Shown here one piece after another: positions 25,334 through 34,195 of a stretch of DNA of 54,538 nucleotides. Positions within the stretch are counted from its first letter, which is position 1. Each line of letters begins with the position of its first letter. A program made the translations under genes and the position numbers. The notes beneath the pieces are model-generated. The model saw only the letters and a list, made by a program, of their open reading frames with translations, was not told the DNA's origin and searched no databases. This DNA comes from Adonisia turfae CCMR0081 (GTDB lineage: Bacteria > Cyanobacteriota > Cyanobacteriia > Phormidesmidales > Phormidesmidaceae), in NCBI RefSeq assembly GCF_011009555.1, contig NZ_QXHD01000004.1, positions 6,413,588 to 6,468,125 of the forward strand. Direction: 5' to 3'.

Positions 25334-25766
25334 TTAAGTCCGAAACCAAACTATCTCATAGGAAATTCAAACTACATTCTGGTCTGTTTATATGAGCCAG
25401 ATTTTGGCAGACCCTGGAATTAGGAACACCCTTACAGGTCGCATCCACTCGATCAGTCGAGCTATTTCTTCAACATCACATCTGTAGCATATTTCTACTA
25501 CTAAACTTAAATATCTAACCCTTCTTTGATTCAGGTATTTCTGAAAAACCGCAAAATCATTGCAATACACTGATTTTAACCAGATTTAGAAGCTTGTTGA
25601 CTAGCCTCTGGAATCTGTGACGATGATCACTATTTTTCCTCAGCCAAGCTCAGAAAGCCCTTACGAAACCTTCAGTTACCCGTCAGATAAGGTTCAGCTA
25701 GGCCCGGCATCCTGGTAATCAATGGAGCAAATAAATAATTCATTGATTTATCAGGGAGCATCAACC
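25334..25766. other. Spacer before the small secreted protein gene
   Basis: 433 bases, AT-rich, with no convincing coding frame (a 60-codon minus-strand frame has no protein-like features). Immediately before 25767 lies a GGGAG ribosome-binding site; the promoter of that gene should be here but was not identified. Confidence 0.4.
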
Positions 25767-26099
25767 ATGAAACGCACACGTCTTTCCGCTTTGACTGTTC
25801 TGGTTGCATCCGCTGCCCACTGGTCAGTCAACGCTAGCACTCTCGCCCCCATTGCTGCCGCTGCTGAACCCACCAGTTTCAATCTGCAACAGCAACGCCT
25901 TGAGGCACTCGATCACCGCACCAAGACCACGGTTCATCACAAAATTCAGGTTGAATATCTCAACAATCAGACAAAAACCATCGAAGCCATCCAAGTGGCT
26001 CGTCTGGACGCCCAAGATGATCGAACCAAGGCCATTGAAAATATTCAAACAGAACGGCTAAACGCCCTAGACGCTAGCACTAAAACCGTAGTCCGCTAA
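25767..26099 (+). CDS. Small secreted repeat protein
   Basis: 110 residues from ATG 25767, preferred over ATG 25722 because of the GGGAG site and because a signal peptide then starts right away ('MKRTRLSALTVLVASAAHW'), with possible cleavage near the Ala run at about 28-33. The mature part holds four imperfect 15-19 residue repeats built on L-x-x-x-D-x-R-T-K-x-I-E-x-I-Q (for example 'RLDAQDDRTKAIENIQ'), predicted helical and highly charged. I know no family for it. A strong terminator follows 110 bases after the stop. It might be a periplasmic or exported coiled-coil peptide. Confidence 0.65.
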   Translation: MKRTRLSALTVLVASAAHWSVNASTLAPIAAAAEPTSFNLQQQRLEALDHRTKTTVHHKIQVEYLNNQTKTIEAIQVARLDAQDDRTKAIENIQTERLNALDASTKTVVR

Positions 26100-26210
26100 T
26101 GGATACGACTGCCTTATCAAGTTTGGGTGCCCGGTGCAAACTCCGTTTATCGGTGAAGCTTTATTCCCAGGGCACTCTTTCCTCTCCCAACAACCTTCAC
26201 ACACCAACCC

Positions 26211-26240
26211 AAGCCTCTGTCATACCGACAGAGGCTTTTT
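26211..26240 (+). terminator. Rho-independent terminator
   Basis: Stem AAGCCTCTGTC / GACAGAGGCTT with a four-base loop followed by TTTTT; terminates the small secreted protein transcript. Confidence 0.85.
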
Positions 26241-26568
26241 CATGTGATCAAACACACAAGGAAAAACAAAAAAGATCACAAAAACCTTTTAGGAATATAG
26301 CTGAAGGAGCCTGTTTATATATACAGAGCACCACTGAGCTCTCCTTATCTCTCCTAATCCTTTAAACAGCAAAGTCCATTGCCCCTGGCAGCGATGTCAG
26401 GGATTTTTTTAGATAATCGCCAGAATAACTCGCAGCTAGTGCCCTGGCCAGGTAAAGCGACTCGTCGAAACTGACCACCCAACCGTTTTCGCTAATACTA
26501 AATCTGTTGAGCGCTAATAGATATCTACGCTATAGACGTCAATACAACACAGCCCTATAGGTATCCGA

Positions 26569-26773
26569 ACACACAAAAATTCTTATAACATCCATTTTTT
26601 AAGGCTTTATATTTCTAAAAAAAATTAAAAGTTATTGGAATAATTCAGAAATATACATTTCTTAATAAAAAAGGATGTTTTCCACAGGTTTCTCCACAAG
26701 TTTTCCACAGGTTGGGATAAGTTCTCCCCAGATAGTAACCAAAGTCATGCAAATTCAAAACATCTGTGGAAAA
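26569..26773. other. Candidate replication origin: AT-rich tract and DnaA-box cluster
   Basis: 26569-26680 is a very AT-rich tract with A and T runs, a plausible unwinding element. It is followed by TTTTCCACA at 26678, TTCTCCACA at 26690 and TTTTCCACA at 26701 in direct orientation, 11-12 bases apart (about one helical turn), and by TGTGGAAAA in the opposite orientation at 26765. These match the cyanobacterial DnaA box TTTTCCACA; a weaker TTCTCCCCA lies at 26722. It sits in a 970-base gene-free spacer. dnaA and dnaN are not in the window, which is a point of caution. Confidence 0.6.
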
Positions 26774-27069
26774 CGTCCAATTGACCAGAATCAATTCGTT
26801 TGAGTAACTGCATGTAAACAAAAGAACAGCTCAACCCTAATCATCTCGTTAGGCCAAAATCTTCTTAGAAAAATCTAAAGAGTGGGGAGCATTGCTAATT
26901 TCTGAGAGCTCCTGCACAATAAAGCTCCACTGACCTAAGTGACCTAGTGATTCTTCTTCTGAGCACTGTCTTCAGGGTGCGGCTAGCATTTGCGTTAGCC
27001 ATGACAGTCCCTTGAATACTAGGTACTAGTTTGTCATACCTATATCTTCTTGAAGGAGCTTTAAATCTG

Positions 27070-27285
27070 ATGCCCCCAGTTACAGCCCCTGTTACTGTCA
27101 CCCTTATGGTAGAGATTCCAGAAGATTTGCATCTATCGATCAAAGACTATTTAGATACCCATGAAATGTGGAGTCAGGAACGGATGATGCAAGCTGCTCT
27201 ATCTTTGTTTCTGCTACAGAATGGCGTAAATCACCCCCATATCAATCGACTCTACCTAGATAGCCTATTTGGCTATACCGCCTAA
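27070..27285 (+). CDS. DUF2811 family small protein
   Basis: 71 residues from ATG 27070, chosen over an in-frame earlier start (27031) because of the GAAGGAG site and where family similarity begins. The pattern 'VEIPEDLHLSIKDYLDTH' then 'RMMQAALSLFLLQNG' and 'RLYLDSLF' is that of DUF2811, a small cyanobacterial family with a ribbon-helix-helix-like look. Function unknown; a DNA-binding role would be inference. First gene to the right of the putative origin, closed by a strong palindromic terminator. Confidence 0.85.
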   Translation: MPPVTAPVTVTLMVEIPEDLHLSIKDYLDTHEMWSQERMMQAALSLFLLQNGVNHPHINRLYLDSLFGYTA

Positions 27286-27341
27286 TAGTGATGCGATAGC
27301 CATCGCAGTCTTATTTACCTGTTGAGTTTCACTCTAGTAAA

Positions 27342-27373
27342 AAAGTCTCTGGCCAATTGGCCAGAGACTTTTT
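27342..27373. terminator. Rho-independent terminator
   Basis: Perfect stem AAAGTCTCTGGCC / GGCCAGAGACTTT with an AATT loop and a T-run; terminates the DUF2811 gene. Confidence 0.88.
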
Positions 27374-27783
27374 ATGTCTTTGGTGGGAGGGCTAACCATG
27401 AAAGTCAAGAGTTCTCTAACCAACAAAATTTTGTTGTCTTAGAGTCTCTACTAACATAAAAGCATTGGCAAACTGTTACTGCTATGCATGGGTTATGTCC
27501 TGGTTAGGATCAAGCCATAACTAACTTCCAAGAGTAAATGCTGAATATGACGGTCCATGGAACGTCTGTACATCCAAAATTTGGAGGTTAATTGATTTTG
27601 CTTACTTAGATGCTTCCTTAGAGTAGATGCGCTGAAGAGGGACCTAAAGATGAACCCTAATGACTCAGACCAGTGGCTCAAACCAAGTGTTAAATTTTGA
27701 ATGGGTGATCAACAGGTAAATGCTTGATTTCAGATTTTAGATTTTGAGTGAGTGGTTGAAACAAGCAAGCTGAGGGATGCTGA
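27374..27783. other. Spacer with decayed palindromic repeat
   Basis: 410 bases without a supported gene. At 27549-27571 the sequence GACGGTCCATGGAACGTCTG is a degenerate copy of the palindromic repeat found intact at 17890-17919. A 62-codon minus-strand frame is not protein-like. Confidence 0.5.
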
Positions 27784-28974
27784 ATGGAGACGTTTGATTG
27801 GATCGTAATCGGCAATGGACTAGCAGGTGCAGCCCTCAGCTATGAGTTAGCTAAGTTAGGACAATCGGTATTACTAGTGGATGATGGTAATCCAGACAGT
27901 GCCACTCGCTGTAGCTATGGGGGAATTGCCTATTGGTCAGGCACAGATGCCACTACTAAACAGCTTTGTAAAGCGGGCATTGAACGCCATCGTCAGCTAT
28001 CAGATGAGCTGGGTAGAGCAACGGAGTTTCGAGAACTCGATCTACTGCTTACATTTGCACCTGGTGTGGATAGCACAGAGTTGGAAGAGCAGTATAGTCG
28101 GTTTGCGATCGCACCCCACTTAATCACACCTCAAGAGGCCCAAGCCCTTGAACCCCAACTCAAAATTGATGCCATTGGCGGAGCTTTCACCGTCAAGCAT
28201 GGCCATGTCAACCCGATTAACACCTTAGAGGCCCTCAATCAGGCCTTTCGCTGTCTGGGAGGACAACAACTTATAGCATCAGTCACTGGCTTAGTACGGA
28301 TCAACGATCGAGTCACTGGCATAACCACACCGACCCAGGCCTATGCCGCAGGGAACATTGCCGTGGCCGCTGGAGGCTACAGCCGACGATTACTCAAAAA
28401 CTCACAGCTTGCCGTTCCGCTATATCACACCCATGCAGAAATTGTTGCTTTACCCACCGTCGAGCAGCCCCTACGTACCTTGATCATGCCTGCGGTAGCC
28501 AATCGGTTTGAGGCTGAAGCCAAAGCCAGTGACCCAGTCACTGACGGTCTCTGGGATGGCCCCCCCTATGAAATTGCCCCCCCGATTTTGGATACAGGAG
28601 TAATTCAATTTTTAGATAAGTCAACCTATATCGGTCAAATCAGTCGGTTTCGCACAGATTTGGTAACAAACTCCATTGATGCGGCCCAAAGTGACGCTAA
28701 AATGCGTCAAGCTATCACTGCTCAGTTGCCCTGTTTGAGAGACATCCCGGGCCGCTGGCGACACTGTGTAGTCACCTTTAGCCGCGACGGACTACCGCTA
28801 ATTGGTCCCATGCCTGGCGTTGCAGGATTACATATTTTCTCTGGCTTTACGAGCCCGTTTGCTATGCTCCTGCCCATTGCCGAGCGATTTGCCCAATGGA
28901 TCGATAGTGGACAAAAAACGACCCCAGATGGCTTAGTAGAAAAAATGCTCGTCACCCGTTTCGAAAACTCCTAA
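27784..28974 (+). CDS. FAD-dependent oxidoreductase (DAO / glycine oxidase-like)
   Basis: 396 residues. The N-terminal dinucleotide motif is 'DWIVIGNGLAGAALSYELA' with GxGxxG at about 10-15 and an acidic D33/D34 at the end of strand two. The C-terminal FAD-contacting segment 'SRDGLPLIGPMPGVAGLHIF' is typical of the D-amino-acid oxidase family. It probably oxidises an amine or amino acid with H2O2 production; the substrate is unknown. No quinone- or iron-sulfur partner is adjacent. A hairpin (29003-29026) follows the stop. ATG start; monocistronic. Confidence 0.9.
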   Translation: METFDWIVIGNGLAGAALSYELAKLGQSVLLVDDGNPDSATRCSYGGIAYWSGTDATTKQLCKAGIERHRQLSDELGRATEFRELDLLLTFAPGVDSTELEEQYSRFAIAPHLITPQEAQALEPQLKIDAIGGAFTVKHGHVNPINTLEALNQAFRCLGGQQLIASVTGLVRINDRVTGITTPTQAYAAGNIAVAAGGYSRRLLKNSQLAVPLYHTHAEIVALPTVEQPLRTLIMPAVANRFEAEAKASDPVTDGLWDGPPYEIAPPILDTGVIQFLDKSTYIGQISRFRTDLVTNSIDAAQSDAKMRQAITAQLPCLRDIPGRWRHCVVTFSRDGLPLIGPMPGVAGLHIFSGFTSPFAMLLPIAERFAQWIDSGQKTTPDGLVEKMLVTRFENS

Positions 28975-29322
28975 CCCTATCGATACAGCAGCTCATTAAT
29001 ATAGGGTTGCCCTAGTCGGCAACCCTGCCATCTAATGCTGTCTGGGCCAGCAATTGAGAACTACTTGGTAGGTGGTGGCACCGTTATAAAAGCGATACTG
29101 GACTCGATCCGTGGTGCCTCTAAGAGCAAAATCAATTAGACAGCATCAAAACAACAACCCATGACATGTCATCATCGTCTGTATTAATCACTGCTTTTAT
29201 CTATGATCGCTGAGCTTACTATAGAAAATAAGCTATGATTCATGTAAGTCAGCAGGGCTGTAGGCTCCATTGTTGGCATTGATCATTTGCTGCCCATATC
29301 TAGTTCAGGGGTTCAAGAGTCC
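28975..29322 (+). terminator. Spacer with terminator-like hairpin at 29003-29026
   Basis: 348 bases before the transketolase gene. The stem AGGGTTGCC / GGCAACCCT at 29003-29026 could end the oxidoreductase transcript, although a T-run is lacking. The remainder should include the transketolase promoter; nothing else was identified. Confidence 0.5.
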
Positions 29323-31524
29323 ATGACGGTAACTGCTTATGCCACTCCGGCATTCTGTGACGGTATTCAATATTTTGGTGAGGCCCCTGCTGAAATGGCG
29401 GCCTACTTAGACACGGCTGCCATTGGTGAAGGGGATGTTGCGATCGCATCCCCCAGTGATCCTAAAGCTGTATATCAGACTGTTCTGGCTGCGGATGCCC
29501 TGCGCTATTTAACGCTACAAATGACCGCCAGCAAGCAGTCGGGTCACCCCGGTGGGTTTGCCAGTGTTGCTGATGAGATTGCAGCTCTGATCATGCTCGG
29601 CTACAAGAACTTGATTACAGAGGTGGGCCACCATGCCCCTGGTTTCTACAGCACTGTCTTTTTAGACCGCTCGTTAGAAGCTATGGAGATTAAGACGGTC
29701 ACTCAACTTTGCGATCGCTTCCGCGAAACCCACGGTTTACTGGGCCACTTATCGGGACAGATCCCAGGCCTGTTAAATCCTGCCGGTCCTCTAGGTCAAG
29801 GCCAACACTTTGCCATGGCTGGAGCCAAGCTCAACCCAGGCACCCTCTTCCCCGTCACCATTGGTGATGGCGGTTTGGGCGAGCCTTACATCATGAGCAG
29901 TATGGCCCACTTCAACACGGCCTATCCCCAGTCCACCAACTTCCTGCCCATCTTGGTGTGGAACGGATTCTCCCAAGAGCACCACAGCATGGTGTCAACC
30001 CAGTCCAATGAAGCCATGATTGCCTACTGGCAAGGCAATGGGTTTAAAGACGTGATTTTGGTTGATGCCAAGGATTATGACGATGCCGATCAGCCAGGTC
30101 CCTATGTAGACAGCACGGCTTTCTCACTAAAGCAGCGCATGGCCTTTACCCAGGCACTACTAGAAGCGACAGATAAAGCTGCAAAACAAGCACTTTCTGG
30201 CACTCTCACCGTTCTCATCGTTAAGCAGCTGAAAGGGGCAGGGGTACACAAGCGTGGCGCTAAGTCCCACAATCTCTATCCCGGAGACACCCTAGACAAA
30301 GACTATATTGTCAGCGCTTTGCAAACTCGGGCATTACCTGCTGTTGGGTGGGACTTGGTGCGCACCAACTTTGAGCGATCCAACGGTGGTCCCAACGTTA
30401 AGACGGCGGTTACAGAATCAGAACTTGCTTTAGCAGACTTAGGCCAGCTCCCCCTCAACGAGTTCCCAGTGGGGGGTGATAAACAAGTGGCCACCACTGC
30501 CATGGGCTTACTGGTAGGGCACGTGGGTCAGCAAGACTCTAACTTTGTTGTCACCAATGCAGACGGTAATGCCGCCTCGGGAATTAACAATATTAACCAG
30601 GCCCTGAAGATTGTTCACCCCACCACAGATGATCTATACTTCCAAGGCCCCAATGGTCAAGTTTATGAGCCCCTAAGCGAAGATGCCTGTGCTGGCATGG
30701 CCGCTGCCCAGGCCCTATTCGGAGGTCGTAGTTTATGGTGCTCCTATGAGTCTTTTGTCATTAATGGCTTGCCCATTTGGCAAACTGTCACCCAGGCCAT
30801 GGCAGAGTTACGCAGAAATACCCCCTCTACCATCTGTCTGTTTACTGCAGGGGCGCTAGAACAAGGGCGCAACGGCTGGACCCACCAACGTCCAGAAATT
30901 GAGAACTACTTTGCCGCTATGATGCGCAACGGCAATGTGTTTCCCTTGTTTCCTGTTGATGCCAACAGCATTCAAGCTTGTTATGAGTGGGCTGTAGGCA
31001 CCAGCAATAAAGGCATTACCATTACAGCCAGTAAGTCTCCTTTACCCATTCGCACCACGCTGGCCCAGACCCATGAAGCCTTAAAAAGTGGTGCCATTGT
31101 CCTTCAAGAAACACCAGGGGAGAAAACTATTGTCTTTGCTGTTGTGGGCGATATGATGCTGCTGCCAGTTATGGAAGCGGCTGAAACCTTAGCTCAAGCA
31201 GGCATTGGTTCTAAAGTTGTTGCCATTGTTAGCCCCAGACACCTCTATCGTTCCACCGACGTTGCTTGGGAAACCTGCCGCAATGGGGATGACACATTCT
31301 TAAGTGATGAAGACTTTGCCACCCTATTTGCAGGCGATGCTCTGTTGGGTGTCACAGGTGGCTCTAGCGCCATGTTGGAGCCGGTCATGCTACGCAGCAC
31401 GCTACCCCGTGATGTGATGGCATGGAAGCGTGGTGAAACAACAGCCAACGCTGGTCAGCTGTTTGCCTTTAATGGGTTAACGGCAGAAGCATTGGCACAC
31501 CGGGCAAAATCCCTAATGGCTTAA
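29323..31524 (+). CDS. Transketolase-family TPP enzyme
   Basis: 733 residues from ATG 29323 (an in-frame TTG at 29287 adds 12). TPP-dependent fold: 'ASKQSGHPGGFASVADEIAA' is the N-terminal histidine/GHPGG block, 'TIGDGGLGEPYIMSS' with 'VWNG' gives the GDG...N cofactor motif, and 'LTVLIVKQLKGAGVHKRGAK' follows. The C-terminal half is a pyrimidine-binding domain ('TNADGNAASGINNINQ'). It is clearly distinct from the housekeeping transketolase and has phosphoketolase-like features ('SHNLYPGDTLD'). Cyanobacteria have such an extra transketolase-like protein; its substrate is uncertain. Cytoplasmic. HIP1 sites occur within it. Confidence 0.85.
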   Translation: MTVTAYATPAFCDGIQYFGEAPAEMAAYLDTAAIGEGDVAIASPSDPKAVYQTVLAADALRYLTLQMTASKQSGHPGGFASVADEIAALIMLGYKNLITEVGHHAPGFYSTVFLDRSLEAMEIKTVTQLCDRFRETHGLLGHLSGQIPGLLNPAGPLGQGQHFAMAGAKLNPGTLFPVTIGDGGLGEPYIMSSMAHFNTAYPQSTNFLPILVWNGFSQEHHSMVSTQSNEAMIAYWQGNGFKDVILVDAKDYDDADQPGPYVDSTAFSLKQRMAFTQALLEATDKAAKQALSGTLTVLIVKQLKGAGVHKRGAKSHNLYPGDTLDKDYIVSALQTRALPAVGWDLVRTNFERSNGGPNVKTAVTESELALADLGQLPLNEFPVGGDKQVATTAMGLLVGHVGQQDSNFVVTNADGNAASGINNINQALKIVHPTTDDLYFQGPNGQVYEPLSEDACAGMAAAQALFGGRSLWCSYESFVINGLPIWQTVTQAMAELRRNTPSTICLFTAGALEQGRNGWTHQRPEIENYFAAMMRNGNVFPLFPVDANSIQACYEWAVGTSNKGITITASKSPLPIRTTLAQTHEALKSGAIVLQETPGEKTIVFAVVGDMMLLPVMEAAETLAQAGIGSKVVAIVSPRHLYRSTDVAWETCRNGDDTFLSDEDFATLFAGDALLGVTGGSSAMLEPVMLRSTLPRDVMAWKRGETTANAGQLFAFNGLTAEALAHRAKSLMA

Positions 31525-31547
31525 GGGAGGGATTAGTAAACATAGAT

Positions 31548-31571
31548 CGAGGAGGAAGGTTTTCCTCCTCG
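31548..31571. terminator. Bidirectional terminator hairpin
   Basis: Stem CGAGGAGGAA / TTCCTCCTCG with a GGTT loop between the convergent transketolase and membrane protein genes. Confidence 0.75.
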
Positions 31572-31594
31572 GCCTAAAAGGTAGTGATGATGGT

Positions 31595-33208
31595 TTACTT
31601 GCTCGCATATACCCGATAGCGAGGATTTTCATACACCACTGGTAAATCGACAAGATGTTCAGCATTCGTGACAGCATACTGGCCTTTGTACTTGTCCATC
31701 AGGGCCTTTATTTGGGTGGCATCTAAGTTGTTGTAGGCTGCAGTCAGATCATTGCGGATAAGACGGCGAGTATCTTTACGCAGGTCGACATAACTCAGCA
31801 GGTCGATACCGCCACCTAGATCCGTAATGCGGGTAAACCAGGCATCAACATCTGCAGATGAAGCACTGGGTACAAATCGAAACTTAGCGACTGATGGATG
31901 GTCAGAAAGCCAGGGTAAAGCACTCAGATCAACCGGAGATGAGACAACAACGTCACCATCGGGAACATGTTGTTTAAGCCAGTTAGCCGTGGCAATCATT
32001 TCGGGATTTACGCCTTGGGCTTTACTAGGAAAGGTTTGCAAAGCCATGCCTTTGTCATAAAACCGGGTGGCCTCAACACCAAAGCCAAAGAGAATTACCA
32101 AAGTAATTGCGATCGCACCCATGGGATACCGAAACAACAGCTGTTCTAGAGCCAACGCCAAAAAGAAACCCGTGCCTAACGCCAGCATCAAGTCGCCAAC
32201 ACGAAACGGGTAATATTGCAGAATTTGGCCATTGCTATCAAACGGAGCCACTAATAGACCCGCGCCAAACAAGATGAGCGTACACAGAATAAAGCACACA
32301 AAGTCTGCACGATGCTTGGCAATGGTCTTGTCTTGCGGTGTTTGTTTGGGGTGCGATCTCAAAACATAAACAACACAGCCTGTAAAAACCAGCAAATAAG
32401 CCAGCAAATATAACCACTCATCCTGGGGCCAGGCAAAGGGGTTCACATGATGGGGGTTACGCAAAAAAGAATATATATAGGACGGAGAGACTCCCCCCCC
32501 TTCAACCGGTCTTAGCAACTGGGTGAAAACAGCTATCCAGGCAAAGATCCCCGTCACCAGATAAATGGGAACTGCCGCCAACCAACGGCGGCCATCCAGC
32601 AAAACCTTGGGCTGACGCCATAACAGCCACAACAAAATAGCAATGGATGCCCAGCCACCCACCAACGCATGGAATGATGCAGCAATCCCTAACAACGCCA
32701 CCATGCGCAAATATCGACCGGAAAACATGGCCGACAGTGCCATAAAAATAGCGCTATAGGCAAAAATCTTAGGTTCAATGCTCCCTAGTAACCACTCCCC
32801 AGCGATTACCCCCTGGGGCCTACGCACATAAACAAACAGACCAATGGCCACCAGCAGGGTTAGCAAACGAATCCCCAAACTGCGTGCTAGGGTCCACAGG
32901 CCAATCGCTAGGGCAAGATAGCCCAGAATCCGTCCAATGATGGATGTGGCTAAAAATCCAACCGTCGCTGTGAGGTGACCAAATATAAGTTGAAACAGCA
33001 GCCGATAACCGGATGGCTCACTGTAGTAAATATCGTTTGCCAGCCAGGTGGGGTCTGCAAAATGACGAGCCATGGGCAAATGATGTAACTCATTGACCGA
33101 GCCCATATTGCGGATAAATAAAAACTTGAGACACAGAAACAGCGTAATGGTGGCAACGGGCAGTACCCAGGTTTGGATTGCAGACTGTTTCTGACTCAAA
33201 GAATTCAC
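31595..33208 (-). CDS. Polytopic membrane protein (GT-C / DUF6798-like)
   Basis: 537 residues with about ten to eleven hydrophobic segments between residues 15 and 400 and a soluble C-terminal domain of about 130 residues. The first loop ('MGSVNELHHLPMARHFADPT') and a large periplasmic-type tail ('DGDVVVSSPVDLSALPWL') resemble GT-C glycosyltransferase-like or DUF6798 membrane proteins of cyanobacteria. A role in lipid-linked sugar transfer or cell-envelope assembly is inference only. A HIP1 site occurs in the gene. It is convergent with the transketolase gene, and 160 bases downstream of the YHS lipoprotein gene on the same strand. Confidence 0.78.
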   Translation of the reverse strand: MNSLSQKQSAIQTWVLPVATITLFLCLKFLFIRNMGSVNELHHLPMARHFADPTWLANDIYYSEPSGYRLLFQLIFGHLTATVGFLATSIIGRILGYLALAIGLWTLARSLGIRLLTLLVAIGLFVYVRRPQGVIAGEWLLGSIEPKIFAYSAIFMALSAMFSGRYLRMVALLGIAASFHALVGGWASIAILLWLLWRQPKVLLDGRRWLAAVPIYLVTGIFAWIAVFTQLLRPVEGGGVSPSYIYSFLRNPHHVNPFAWPQDEWLYLLAYLLVFTGCVVYVLRSHPKQTPQDKTIAKHRADFVCFILCTLILFGAGLLVAPFDSNGQILQYYPFRVGDLMLALGTGFFLALALEQLLFRYPMGAIAITLVILFGFGVEATRFYDKGMALQTFPSKAQGVNPEMIATANWLKQHVPDGDVVVSSPVDLSALPWLSDHPSVAKFRFVPSASSADVDAWFTRITDLGGGIDLLSYVDLRKDTRRLIRNDLTAAYNNLDATQIKALMDKYKGQYAVTNAEHLVDLPVVYENPRYRVYASK

Positions 33209-33294
33209 AGGTATCTCAATTGAACAAGCTCACCTGAAATCCTACAGTCTCAGGCGACGCCAGTGTACCATTCACATTTGAATACATTGGCTAG

Positions 33295-33340
33295 CTGATA
33301 CCCCATTGGCTGAGCGAAGCCGAAGTCAACAGGGTATCAG
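33295..33340. repeat. Inverted repeat with internal direct repeats
   Basis: CTGATACCC (33295-33303) and GGGTATCAG (33332-33340) form a stem around CTGAGCGAAGCCGAAGTC; a related CTGGGCGAAGTCGAAG follows at 33348. This GCGAAG/GAAG motif resembles small dispersed repeats of cyanobacteria. It lies between the YHS gene and the membrane protein gene, and may terminate the former. Confidence 0.6.
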
Positions 33341-33368
33341 TAACTAGCTGGGCGAAGTCGAAGCAGCC

Positions 33369-33866
33369 TTAATTCGCTAGCACACCAGGCCAATTGGTAT
33401 CAGCTTTGGCAATGTAACCAGGAATATCTTGGGCCCAACGCTGTTGAATCTTATCGTTGTAGTTCAGATATAGTTTGCCATCGACAATCTTCCAGGCTGT
33501 GGGTTCAATGGGGGCAGTGCTACCCTGGCTGACGGCATAGGCGCAGAAACCACCATACTGGGGGGCATATTCCTCAGGGTTAGCGGCAAACAGATCGCGG
33601 TTCTCTGCTGACGCAAACTGCCAGGTTGCACCTTCCCAATCATGGGTAAATTCTTCACTACCCGGCGTATAGTCACCCTCAGTAAAGTAAGCCACGGGAT
33701 CGGCTCCACGAATCGCAACATTATCTTCAGCAAATACGGCATAGGTGGGTGCTGCAGCCTGTTCGGTGCCCGCTGGAGCCGTCGTGGATGTAGTAGTGGA
33801 TGTGGCACAGCTAGCCAATAGCATTGTGCTAGCAAGGGCTAGAGGAAGCAGAATTGAGCGTTTCAT
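33369..33866 (-). CDS. YHS domain lipoprotein
   Basis: 165 residues. A signal peptide ends in the lipobox 'LLASC' (C20), then a Thr/Ala/Pro linker, then a YHS domain (about 45-160; 'DPVAYFTEGDYTPGSEEF' and 'YAPQYGGFCAYAVSQG'). YHS domains are proposed to bind metals, and similar YHS lipoproteins occur beside copper or heavy-metal genes. Here no such neighbours are seen, so the role is open. Anchored to the periplasmic face of a membrane is the expected location. Confidence 0.9.
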   Translation of the reverse strand: MKRSILLPLALASTMLLASCATSTTTSTTAPAGTEQAAAPTYAVFAEDNVAIRGADPVAYFTEGDYTPGSEEFTHDWEGATWQFASAENRDLFAANPEEYAPQYGGFCAYAVSQGSTAPIEPTAWKIVDGKLYLNYNDKIQQRWAQDIPGYIAKADTNWPGVLAN

Positions 33867-34195
33867 CGCACAGTGAACTAAGGGTCACTTCAATTAATAC
33901 GCACTCAACCTGAAAACCGACTGAGAAATATAACTTAATTGGCTGAAGTTCTGGGTTATTAGGTATTGGTTATTAGTTGTCTGTCGATTTTGCCAGTGGG
34001 CATTGGAGAGTAAAAAGGTCTGACAGTCCCTGACTGAGGCAATGGATTAGTAAACTTCATAGTTAGCAGGCTGTCAGCTAACTCTTTATCGACTGCTGTG
34101 GTTAATCGTATGGGCATACTTTTTTTCAGTAATATTGGCTCAACAAGTACATTTGAACTAATATAATTGCAGTCTGGTGAGGCAGTAGCGGCAGT
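33867..34195. promoter_or_regulatory. Divergent intergenic region
   Basis: 329 bases between the YHS gene (minus) and the SWIM gene (plus). It should hold the promoter of the five-gene set that starts at 34196. An 87-codon minus-strand frame here is not protein-like. No palindrome stands out. Confidence 0.35.

Noticed and set aside
26099..26365. 88-codon plus-strand frame after the secreted protein
   Set aside because: It reads straight through the strong terminator at 26211-26240.
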